Positions 27,310 to 47,700 of a stretch of 64,000 nt of DNA are shown here, piece after piece. The notes beneath the pieces are model-generated. The model saw only the letters and a program-made list of their open reading frames with translations. It did not search any database and was not told the DNA's origin. A program made the translations under genes and the position numbers. Origin of the DNA: Gadus chalcogrammus (Eukaryota > Chordata > Actinopteri > Gadiformes > Gadidae); the NCBI RefSeq assembly GCF_026213295.1, contig NC_079420.1, positions 4,107,268 to 4,171,267 on the forward strand, read 5' to 3'. The stretch's first letter is position 1. Every line of letters begins with the position of its first letter.

Positions 27310-27754
27310 CAATCTATTGAGACTTAAATGTCCAAATACATCCAAAAATCCAAGTTCTGTTTCGTGGAGGGATATTTTCTACAAAATGCACTCCTTGTCG
27401 CCAATGTAAACTCTTGACTGAATCTAGGCTCAATGCTATTGTTAAAATAAATAGCATAATATAAAAAAAAACATTTGACATCCACAACCTATTCTTACCT
27501 TTATCGCACTGATCTCCATAGAACCCTTTGGTGCACTTGCACACAGTTCCGCTCGGATACATCGCGCACCGTGCGGGGTCCTTGCAGTGTGATACACTGC
27601 AGATTCCTTAGTGGTGGAGAGAAGACTTTTCATTTGTCCTATATTGCATAATTGATATGATGAACCCGATAGTGTTCATCACTAATGGACTTGATTTCTT
27701 ACCCAGAGCTCCGCCGCGGTCTAGCCCGAGGAGAACGCAGAGGACCAGGGTCAG
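21772..27754 (-). CDS. EGF-like and ZP-domain single-pass membrane protein
   Basis: Nine exons: 27703-27754, 27499-27606, 26976-27184, 25425-25582, 25208-25322, 24561-24688, 23065-23254, 22385-22490 and 21772-21890. All have GT-AG junctions in continuous phase, giving 394 codons before the TGA at 21772-21774. The first exon encodes most of a signal peptide (LTLVLCVLLGLDR). The next encodes a compact EGF-like module with the CKCTKGFYGDQC pattern. The ZP-N half starts near KVLCGKDF and the ZP-C half contains DECWASQS, then DMFRF, LYLHCSVQLC and LCTPSC. A span (LPLAGIWTVGLFLLILLIVA) and the short basic tail SGRRR follow. ZP modules polymerise into extracellular filaments, as in egg envelopes and uromodulin. 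The EGF-plus-ZP layout fits uromodulin-like or vitelline-envelope ZPD-like proteins, but I cannot decide which. The start exon is not certain: ATGGCTATTAACAGCATAACG at 27834-27854 joins in frame but uses a weak GUUGGU donor. Confidence 0.82.
21891..22384. other. ZP-gene intron with a dispersed-repeat fragment
   Basis: Around 22023-22090 it carries CATTAAGGAGCAGGTAGGGG and CATCTTACTC, the same dispersed repeat as at 11275 and 36330. No exon is seen. Confidence 0.5.
22498..22555. repeat. (CAA/CACA)n simple repeat
   Basis: Alternating AACAACAAC and ACAC blocks just beyond an acceptor of the ZP gene, giving (GUU)n/(GU)n on the mRNA strand. Confidence 0.8.
22708..22815 (+). mobile_element. tRNA-derived SINE with L2-like tail
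   Basis: A tRNA-like head (GGAGGTAAAGCAGG, GTAACCGGAAGGTTGTG) is followed by the fish SINE tail motif AAGTCACTTTGGATAAAAA. It lies in a ZP-gene intron. Confidence 0.65.
23255..24560. other. ZP-gene intron, nothing recognisable
   Basis: About 1.3 kb with no supported exon. Open frames overlapping 23415-23853 lack splice sites and family resemblance. Confidence 0.5.
24689..25207. other. ZP-gene intron, nothing recognisable
   Basis: Unique sequence, no exon or repeat recognised. Confidence 0.45.
25346..25420. repeat. imperfect (CA)n
   Basis: CA-rich sequence filling most of a 102-bp intron between two ZP-gene exons. On the mRNA strand this short intron is (UG)-rich. Confidence 0.8.
25745..26885. 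repeat. 45-bp minisatellite, about 25 units
   Basis: The core GGTTCTCAAGGAGCAGGTAG recurs every 45 bp from 26041 to 26806 without indels (18 units). Three slightly longer units start at 25900, 25948 and 25993, and diverged edge units read GGTCATTAAGGAGCAG. The 45-bp period is 15 codons, so a 370-codon minus-strand frame stays open across it. It lies in a ZP-gene intron and is not coding. Confidence 0.95.
27226..27308. repeat. (TG)n microsatellite
   Basis: About 41 pure TG units starting about 40 bp beyond a ZP-gene acceptor. Confidence 0.97.
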
Positions 27755-28030
27755 CTGTTTTGAAGAATAAAAACATTGTTCTTAGGCATGAGACGGAGTT
27801 AGAATCGACACGCTAAACCGAGAGTTAACCAACCGTTATGCTGTTAATAGCCATTGGCAAGTTGGTGATGTTATTCAAATTCCACGTTAATATTCTAATG
27901 AATTATATTCGATGATCAGATCTATATGTTGTGTTTTGTTACCACGATTTAAGACGGAGCGAGTTGGGGTCCTCTATAATTTTATTGTCGTTCACGCCCT
28001 CCAATCATAAAACACCTGTCCGACCCGCCT

Positions 28031-28052
28031 CACGTGGTTAGGGCATCACGTG
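28031..28052. promoter_or_regulatory. two CACGTG E-boxes upstream of the ZP gene
   Basis: CACGTG at 28031-28036 and again at 28047-28052. Read on the minus strand, an inverted CCAAT motif (GATTGG) and an AT-rich TATA-like segment (AATAAAATTATA) follow within about 70 bp. The position suits the ZP-gene promoter, but this is inference from motifs alone. Confidence 0.35.
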
Positions 28053-28260
28053 ATCAGATCATGAGACAAAACTTAATAATTATTCCACATATTATTATAA
28101 GCTTATTTTTAAAGTTCTTGTAGTTATTAATGGTCTCTATAGTATGTGCCAAGCTATATGTTAACATTCAATAAGATTTGTAAAAAACGGATTTCTAATT
28201 TATCTTTCATAAGAGATCAATATATGAAGAAGCTGCGTACCACGATGTATTAAGAACATA

Positions 28261-28266
28261 TTTATT
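28261..28266 (-). other. candidate poly(A) signal of the SV2-like gene
   Basis: TTTATT on the plus strand (AATAAA on the minus strand), about 645 bp after the stop codon. It is the first strong candidate before the ZP-gene promoter. Confidence 0.45.
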
Positions 28267-28910
28267 AGTGTCTAAAAATGAATGAGGAGGAAAATAACAT
28301 CCTAACATGAATTAATATATTGAATATATGATTATCGGACAGCACTTAGTACAATGTGCTACTAAAATGAGCCTTTAGTCACATTTTTACAACGAGGCAG
28401 AGCTTAATACCCTCTTTTCTTTGACTTCTCAAAAGTCAAACACTGGTCAACAATACACCCCTTATAACATGTAATATCAATTCGTTTTTTTCACATTGCT
28501 TTCCCATCAAACAAAGGCTTGAGGAGTGTGGAGTACATCACAGTGAGCTAGCAAGCTTCAGAGGCAGTGCCGAGAAACAGAGTCTCGTTTACAGAAACAA
28601 CTGGTGGATGTCTCCGGTGGACATCTAGAATGATTGCATCACAACCTCGTACATCAGGGCCGCAGAGTTCAAACATGTTCCCATCAGGATATGTGTCTTA
28701 ATCCTCCAAAAAATAGATCTCCACACCGAAATGTTCGAAATCAGATCGGACCGGATGATCGAATCAGTCCTATAATCCGGAATGCATATTTCGTCAATGT
28801 ACGACATGGGACTGGGATCATTTTGATCCACAAAAATCTATAAATATCCTCTGTTGACCGGCAGATGAGAAGCCGGGGCTCAGCTCAGCGGGGGGATTCA
28901 GCTGGGGGTC

Positions 28911-38286
<9,376 letters not shown>

Positions 38287-38704
38287 CGGGCGGTCTTCAT
38301 AGAGTCTGTGGTTTTTGTTTAACTTCACAGCCGGGCCGAGTAGCGTGTCCCTGACATCTACGTGTGCGCTACGAGTGTGTGTGTGCGTGTGTCTAGCCTC
38401 CAGATCCAGAACGTCAACAACCGCAGCTAGGTGAAGTGAAGCCACTGGGATACCAGGAAGTAGCGGAAACTCGTGAACCCCGCGGCTGCCGTCTTCCTCT
38501 CTACTACTACCTGCCTGCTGTCCTCCCCCGAGTACCGCATGACTTCTGCCCTAGGCGTGGAGTTAAGTTAGCTGGTAAACCCATGAGGTAGCAGACACAG
38601 CATTATCTTGATCTCCACAGTCAGCACACACAGAAAAAAAAAAGAAAAGGGAGCGGGATCAGTGTGACGGCACCTCCCCAGAAGTCCGTCAGATAACAGT
38701 GAAG
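38287..38704. promoter_or_regulatory. divergent promoter region between the SV2-like gene and snx1
   Basis: The two start codons face away from each other with 418 bp between them, so both 5' UTRs and core promoters must lie here unless upstream noncoding exons exist. CpG sites are present, and an A-rich stretch (38634-38645) sits 60 bp before the snx1 ATG. No TATA box is evident. Confidence 0.55.
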
Positions 38705-41700
38705 ATGGCGACCAGTTCAGAGCGCACCAGTCCTCCTCCTTTCCCCGACTCGGAGGACCAAGACCTGGCGGAATGTGAGGGTGTGGGAGACCGTGTGAGC
38801 GACGAGGACGGAGACGGAGACGACCTTTTCCTATCGGCGGTATGTCTCGTAGCGCGATGGTAGAGGCGACGCGCCTCGCCTACTTGTTTGCTAACGTTTG
38901 ACAGGCTAAGCTAACGCTGCTAACCAGAGACTTGCCCGTAAAGTTGAGGGTTTGAAAGGGGCTGACAGTGCAGTATGTGGGTCGCCTCAGGAGATTGAGA
39001 GTTAATGTTGTTATTTCAAGCGGTCACACGGACGTGCTGACTGTAGCGGACGGTTCACCGATAACCCCTGAACGAGTTTGGTTTGTGCAGGATTTACAAG
39101 GACGCTTAACGTTTGCACCGATACAGAACTGCATTTTTTTTGGATTGCTTTTCCTTTTTAAAAACTCGTTGTGTCTGTATGGTCTGTTTTATAGTAAACT
39201 TTTTGGTTATAGTTGGCAAGCGACTGTTGTGAAATAAGACCGTTTTTCGCTGTGATTTGTTGCTAACATTCATCACGGTAGGCTGGTGTCATTTTTATTT
39301 AAATTTTGAATTAATGGGATTGATGTTGTCTTCAGGGAATCTGTGACGTTATCATTGAACGGCAGATTTATTTATCTTCAGCTCATCAAAGTACACGATC
39401 AGACAATCAATTGGTTAAACTATCCTTGCACATTCAATCCAGTAGGCTACTGTAACGTTGCACGGTTTTCTCTCTGTATTTGGAATTCCACGATTGTGAA
39501 ATCTGTCGTTTTTGCGTAGTTTTTAAGCGTATAAAATGCTCCTTGAGCTCAAATGTCATGTGAGGCTCAGCTGTGGTCACATGTCCAGAACCCGGATGCT
39601 TTCTTCTTCAAGAGCTCTCTGATCTGTGACATGTTACATTTGATTTGCACCAACCAAACATCTCCAGCAATGAAACATAATTGCACTCACTCATTGCGTT
39701 ACTAGGTCATATCTTGTATGAATTGCATGCAAGATATGAATATGTAATTATGAATAAGATATTAAGTTGTAATTTATTTTGTAGTGTGTGTGTGCGTGCA
39801 TAATGTCAATAATTAAGAATTCTGATTCATTATCACAGTGAATCAATAAAGAATTAATAATTAATCAATAGACCCTGATGTTTTTAAAGGGCAGTGACTA
39901 TCGTGTTTTGCATTCAAGTGCCCAGAAGTACCCATTTCAACCGTCATCTCTTTAAACACCTTTCCCACAGAGCGGTCCTACAATGTCAGACATGGACCCT
40001 GCACTGCCAACAACGATAACCAATGCACCCAGCGAGGTACTGTTTGAGCCGCCCCTTGACCTCATGAGTAGCCCCATCCTTGAGACGGAAACCAAGCCGG
40101 CCGCCGCAGCCGTGGTCAAACCCCTGGTCGAAGCCGTGGTCGAGACCGTGGCCGAACCGGTGGCCGAACTCGTGGAGGAACCCCTGGATGAGTTTGATGA
40201 CCTCGTCGACCTCTCGTCGGACGTCCCGAGCGTCCAGGCGACCAGCGCCGCCGCTGCAGAGAGCCCCTTGGTGGAGGTCGAGGCCGAGACGCCCTCAGAA
40301 GAAGCCTGCGAGGATTTTGTCGACCTATCGGGAAGTGATAGCGACTCGTCACAGGAGGAAACGCTGCTGGAGGTTCCTGCTGACTCAGCGGCAGCTTCGT
40401 CCGACCCACAGGACGTGAGCACTGCCCTCCCCCCCGGCGATGTCGCCACAGGAAGCGCCGCGCACGAGCAGCCCGGAGCTCTGCTCGAGGTCGACATCGG
40501 CCAGGCCTCTGCCAACGGCGAAAAACAACCGCTGTCCGAAGACCTCTTCTTCGACCCCCTGGCAAACCTCGCCGACGCCGGGCCGCCTCCCACGGCCGCG
40601 GTGAAGCAACCCGCCCCCCCCCCCCAGCAGCAGCAGCCGCAGCAGCCTCCCCTGGACCTGTTTGAAGATGATCCCAACGACCTGTTCGGGGAGTCCCGGC
40701 ACGCCAAGTCGGCCAAGCAGCAGCCCTCCAGCCTCTTCGGCGAGGTGGACGAGGACATCTTCGGCGAGCCGCTGGGCGCCCCCGCCGCTAAGAAAGCCGG
40801 GAACATGGCGAGCCGGGAACAGAGGGAGACCACGGTCGGGACCAAGACCAGCGGTCTCGGTGGTGGTGGTGCTGGTTTTGGTGACGTGGGCGGGCCTTTG
40901 AATAACAACTACGAGAAGGAACCGGCCGACATTTTTTCTGAGGAAGCGGTTACCATAGCGCCCACTGCCGCCGCCGCCAGCAGCTCCAGGACCAACGGGG
41001 TCCACGGGGCGGCCGAAGAGGGAGATATATTCGCAGGTGGGTCGGTGGCTCCTGTTTCTTTCCCCTCGACAGTTGATCAAATCTGAAAGCTATTAAAACG
41101 CCATCTAAAAGTAATGCAATATTTAGACCGTTGGCAAACACCCATTAAAAACCACAGTGTAGCTCAGTGCCTAATAAAAGGGCCTCATGTTCAGTTAATA
41201 TTAACTTCTATAAGGGGTGAGTGTAAAGGTAAGGTTCTTTACATACTGGGACCCCCTGTGCAGGGATAGGGCAGGAGAATGGGGCTTATGGCAATAATAG
41301 CCGTTTGTAAAGTTCCTTTTTATACGCCTTCCGATATCTATTGCAGGACTTGTGTGACAGCGATATCCAAATTTTATGTGATGGCTTAATCTCCTCTTTA
41401 ACACGGTTACCGATCTCTGTAAACTTCATTCTGGACCTTTGGTTTACTCTACTTAAATGTTTTAGACTGAAATTCTCAGTCCATCACTGCTACACCTCCT
41501 ACCTTTTATATTGTGACGCATGTCAGTTTTAAATGGCCCTCTCAACATCATCAAACCCATTGATTCAACGCTAGCTCTACCATCAGTCTGTGGGATAAAC
41601 TAACCCCTGTGCTTGTGGTGGTGGTGGCGGTGGGCAGAAGCCACAGTAGAGCTGTCTCTGGACAGCCCCAGGGCCGACAGGAAGAAGAACACTACAGCAG

Positions 41701-44700
41701 CCAAGCCATCCACATCTGCAACCACCCTGTCTTCTGCTGCCACCGACCTGTCCAAGACGCACTCTGCCAGCCTGGAGGAGGTAAACAGCCATGTCTGCAT
41801 CTATATACACGTACACATCTCTGCATCCACTTCCACCTCTCCATCCATATACACATCCATGCCTCTCTGTACACATGCACATCTCTACATGCATATAAAC
41901 ATACCCGGCGATAATCATACATATTCATGGGAACATTCTGATGGCTGGTTGAGGTACACATCCATATATGCAAACACATCCGTTTACGGATAGACATCCA
42001 ATCCATCTACACAGCCATATAAACAACTATTTGCGTAACCATAATCAATATGCACATCTGAATATACATCCACATCCAGACTGGGCCTATATCCACGGCA
42101 ATACCTCTACGGACACCCATGTACATGTACACATCCAAATACATACATGCCCGTCAAAATGTATTCTGAACAATGAGTGGCTGAAGCTAAAAAGACATAT
42201 CTACCATTGTGGGAAAAATACACTTTTTGATTGTTTTGTTTTCATTCCTGTAGCTGGAAGAGGAGGAACAGGAAGATAACTTTGATGTCAACATCTCTGT
42301 GACAAACCCAGAGAAAATAGGTGAGGGGGTGTGAATGAGGCGATGACTGAGAACTCGATCTGCTGTGGGCTGGGAGAGCACCCCCACCTACTCTTAAGCC
42401 TCTTAGTTGTTGCAAATGCATTAGCTGGAAATCCTAACCCTAACAGTATATACGTTTCTGTGGGTTCGATATTAAGACTTTTAGCATTGTTGGTTGTTTC
42501 TTCCAACTAATCTCTCCTCTCATTCCAGGTGATGGCATGAATGCGTACATGGCCTACAAAGTCTCCACGCAGGTAAACTCTGCCTCTTTCTGAAACCTTA
42601 TCAACCATGAAGCTTTCAGTTCTCCATTTGAGAAGGCGGAACCAATGTCTCCGATAACACCACATTGTATATTCTTCATGCTCCACAAAAGGGCATGTTC
42701 CATAGAAATCTATCCTTTCTTCACACTTCAGTTTTGTGCATTGTCTTCATGATGTATTAACGATTACAAAAAAACATCAGAAATATCATTCTGTAACTTG
42801 GTTTACTCTACTTAAATATTTTAGTCTGAAATTCTAGCCAATTTTGAATTGCTTTCATCAATCTTCAGTCCTACACCTCCTATCTTATATCGTGACGTCA
42901 GTTTTTTAAATGGCCCTTTCAAGATCATCAAACCCATAATTCGTTCAGGATTTAGCTTTATTGGCCTTCACGCAGGCATTCCGGATTCCAGTTTTCACTT
43001 TTCCTTTTCCCAACGTACGGACCCCTGCCCGCTCTGCCTGACTTCCCTGCTGGTGCCCCCGCTCTTCCTGTTTCCTCTCCAGACGACGCTCGCCATGTTC
43101 CGCACCAAGACGTTCACGGTGCGACGGCGCTTCAGCGACTTCCTGGGCCTCTACGAGAAGCTGACGGAGAAACACGCGCCCAACGGCTTCATCGTACCGC
43201 CACCGCCGGAGAAGAGCATTATGGGTAACTAGGGCTGGGCGATGAATCGAATTTCGATCACAAAATTAACCTAATCTAGTTTTTTTTTTTTTTTATGTTT
43301 TAAAGAAGGGGCAGAACAGCTGGTTCAAATCTGTTTATTATTTTAGATTGGAACATTTTCTTTTGACCATTTTGTGTATTTTTTTTAAGGCGAAATTTCA
43401 AAGTTGTCAGTTACAGCGGTTTTTTTGGGGAGAGACGTGGTGAATAAATACGTCATGTTTTCAAACTCAAAAATAATCGCTTGAATAATCAAAATTTCAA
43501 TATTGACCAAAATTATCGGGATTATGATTTTTCACATAATCGAGCAGCTCTATTGGGCAAGCGCCGGCTCCCTTCTGCTCCCTTCTTCCCCGGGTTTTGT
43601 TTAGTGATCGACTGATATATCGGTCGATATTTGCTTTATAGGCATTTGCGAATTTTTTTTCGCCTTTTTATTTTTGGGGATATTTTTCCTGCTGTGATTT
43701 ACAGACCGTTCAATAAACGTTCCTTTATTAAATTGAGACTCGTAACATTTGTGACCATCATTGTGTTATTTTTATGATCTAAATTGAGGGAGCAAAAGCA
43801 GTATCGGCTCCAAATATCGGCTCAAGAAAATCGGTATCGGCATATCGGTCATCGGCTAAGGCTGAAAAAAAATCTGTATCGGCCTTAAAAAATACATATC
43901 GGTCGATCCCTTGTTTGGGAACATTTTGGGAGTGAATAAGTGCGGTGGTTCACCCCCCGAGTGTTTTGCGTTCTCTCTCTCCCCTCCCCAGGCATGACCA
44001 AGGTGAAGGTGGGGAAGGAGGACTCGTCCTCTGGGGAGTTTGTGGAGAGGAGGAGGGCGGCCCTGGAGAGGTACGCAAGTAGTAACGAACACCACGGCGT
44101 CGGATTAGAATGTCTGTCATAGTCCATCATTAGGATCGAGGTAATTAGAAGAAAACTCCCGTCTAGTCACCTGACACACATCCAGTAATTACAGAGCGGG
44201 GTGAGACGGCGAGTGCAGAGACGGGTCATTTGTTGGGGTTGGGGGGGGGGGGGGAGGGACTGAGTAACAGCGTGCCATCATGTGAGACATGGCAGGGATA
44301 TCGTGTTGGCTTCATGCATGGCATGGCTTATCTGGTATCTTAGTTCTGCTTTTTTGTTTTTCGAACCATGACAACGACAGGGTACACAGTTGTGCAAATG
44401 GACAAGGTCATCGATAAAGCCACGCCGTGGTTGTCTGTGAGGTTGGACTGGCTGGTTGAAGGTTGTGTCAACAATAAAGTAAAGCAGTAGCCGGCTCCCT
44501 TTCCAAGACTATAATGAATGGATGTTTTAAGAGGAACTCTGGTTTCAACTTTCATTTGGGCTAGAGTGGTCACTACTGGGTTTCATTGCGTCAGGAATTC
44601 CCCTTTTCTTGCTCCATTTGTATTATCCGCATACATTCGCTGACCATTAGTCTAATTGTAGTGAATCTGTTCGATGACTGCTCGTAGTAAACCACTATTT

Positions 44701-47700
44701 AAATAGTGACTGTCAATGTTTGATCTTCGGAAATGTCTAAAAAATGTCTAAAAAGCGTTTATGTAATCACCCGATATGTAGAGCAGTGTTGTAGGAATCA
44801 TAGGAATGAACATCTGTTTGGTTGCACCCCCCCAGGTACCTGCAGAGAGTGGTGTGCCACCCGTCCCTTCTGCAAGACCCCGACGTCAGAGAGTTCCTGG
44901 AGAAGGAGGAGGTGGGTTAGAGAGAGAGAGAGAGAGGTTTAGATATAGTTTGATTGGAGAGAGGTTTAGACGTAGCTAGATCTGAGAGAGGTTTAGATAT
45001 AGTTGGATTTGGGAGAGGTCTAGAGACGGTTCGATTTAAGAACGACTTAAGTGAGTGGGTGTTTAGAAATAGGCACCGAGAGGCATAGGTTCAGACACTG
45101 TATGACGTAGGTGAGGTTAGATGGGATTATTGATGTGTGTGTGTGTGTGTGTTTGTAGTTACCCCGGGCGGTGGGCACCCAGGCTCTGAGCGGCGCCGGT
45201 TTCCTCAAGATGCTCAACAAGGCGACGGACGCCGTCAGCAAGATGACCATCAAGATGAACGAGTCAGACGTGGTGGGTGGTCCTCCTCATCGTCTTCCTC
45301 ATCCAGGGGGGGGGGGGTGATGGGGCTGCTGCAATATGGTGCTAATGGTGTGTTCCAGATGCCTCTGACACCAGCCTTCCGAGTTGCAAGTGGGGAAATC
45401 TCCACGGAGGCACGCCCCCTTTTGGCCACGCCCCCTTTTGGTCAAGCCTCCTCGGAATTCTGAGAGCGTACCTAGTTTGTATTTGTAACACGTTGGTCAT
45501 CTTAATGCCGATTTTATGCATTAGACAGTCTTGGTGTGAGTGCAATACAACTTAAAGTTGTTTGTTTTCGAGTTGGTTAGCTAAAGACGCTAATTTAGCT
45601 AACAATAAACAACGACTAACCAATTTCATGACGCCATCACAATGACGAACGGGAACGCTGTAAGTGCTCCGAGACCGGAAATGATGTCACAAGTGCAACT
45701 TGGAAGGCTGGTGTCCGGGGCATCTGGATCACACCATCACTTATCGCCTGGGTTGCGTCTGAAACGTTTTTTCCCCCAGTCAATCAGAGCCCTGAACTCA
45801 GTCACTAAGTGATACCGGACCACTGGACAATGCACTTTGACACGTTCACCCCGGCCATTTTGGACAATACAATTTTTGACATCTCCCTGATTATCCGGTT
45901 TTAATTTGATATATATTTAGAATATTCTCCATTTCTTTTAAACTTCTATTGTATTTTTTTTAAATTTATTCTATTGTATTTTAATTGAAAGAAAATACAG
46001 AGTGCATCACGCAAACATTTCACTGCGTGTCCTGTGCGTGACATATCCAAACCTCTGAACCTCTTGCAGTGGTTCGAGGAGAAGCTGCAGGAGGTGGAGG
46101 CCGCCGACCAACAGTTCAGGAAGCTCCACGGCATGGTGGAGTCTCTGGTGGTCCACAGGAAAGGTAAGCCCGCCGCCCGCACCACACCCCGTCGGGTCCT
46201 TATTAGGGCTGGGTAAAAATATCGATTCATCAATGCACTGCAATTAATTTGTTCACGATTTCAATTTCGATTCAGAATTTTGTTGAAAAAAAAAGAAGCA
46301 TAATCAGTCATTGTAATCTAGAAGCGAGTATTTCTAAATGTACATGCCCTTTTACATTTGTCCATGTTATGATTATTACTTTTATGCTGCAAGTTTAGCT
46401 CAGGAACAATACTATACAATGGTGTATTCCCTTTTTGCTAGTTAGAGCACAATGAAATGTTTAATTCATTTTGAAATGGTTCAATTCTAAATAATATTTA
46501 GGTATCTTTGTCATCTGCACGTATTATTGAATCGATATCGAAGCATTTGGATCAATATCGAATCGATATCGAATCGAATCAAGACCTTAAGAAGGTCAGT
46601 TTTCGTGTTCGGATTCGTGTGGACACTTGATACGCAAACGATGACGTCATCGCCACCCCACATTAAGAACTCCGTAAAAAAAGAAATATTGGATTTGTAT
46701 TATTTTCTTTTTAGCTTTTTTCGCTTTAAATACAGCACCTTCGTCAATGTAATCACTAACTGTGCATTCAGGGTTAGTCAGTATTTTCCGCTCAATCTAA
46801 AACGTTTGAAAACCGCTTTCTCCGCTTAGTCTTCTTTTATTACTGGAGAACCAGCGCCACACAGTGGCCTTGAATATGTACCGCAGCGTTTCTACAGCTC
46901 GATGCGTTTTCGCAACGAGTCCCTCTTTCCGGGGATATTCCTGAAACGCGTCCAAGGAGAACATATGGGAAAAGAAAGTCGGGGCCCGACTTTCATCGTC
47001 TCCTCTCCCTCTCCCCCCCCCCCCGACGTACGGCAGAGCTGTCCCTCAACACGGCCTGCTTCTCCAAGAGCGTGGCCATGCTGGGCAGCTCGGAGGACAA
47101 CACGGCGCTGTCCCGCGCCCTGTCCCAGCTGGCCGAGGTGGAGGACAAGATGGAGCAGCTGCACCAGGAGCAGGCGTCCTGCGACTCCTTCAGCTTCGCC
47201 GAGCTCATCGCCGACTACATCCGCCTCCTGGGCTCTGTCCGGGTACGTGCGTGCGTGTGTATGTCTGAGTAGGGGGGGTACCGAAAGGCGGAGTTATGGT
47301 TCCACGTTGACGCCACGCTAGGGGGTCTTACCGACTCATTACATCCTTGCGGACCCTCCTTGCGTCCACCGCAAGGTCCGGACGTGCGCCTCCCAAAAAT
47401 TGTAATCTTGCGTTGAGGCGACGCAGCAGCGAGGGCTGTGATTGGTCGGTTGACGTAAACCTGAAGCAGAACCAAAACAGGTCCACGACCGCGTGGAACC
47501 ATAACTAAGCCTTCATGCAGTGGTTTCCGGTGCCGGAACAGTGCGTGGCCACCGCTCGCCTGATGACTGAGAGACGCGTTGGGTAGTAATGCGCTCGCTG
47601 GCTCTCCCTAGGGCTCCTTCGATCACCGTATGAAGGCGTGGCAGCGCTGGCAGGACGCCCAGACCATGCTGCAGAAGAAGCGCGAGTCGGAGGCCAAGCT

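Noticed and set aside
39952..40908. 318-residue minus-strand frame opposite snx1 exon 2
   Set aside because: Shadow of the low-complexity coding exon; the plus frame continues conserved SNX1 sequence through exact splice sites.
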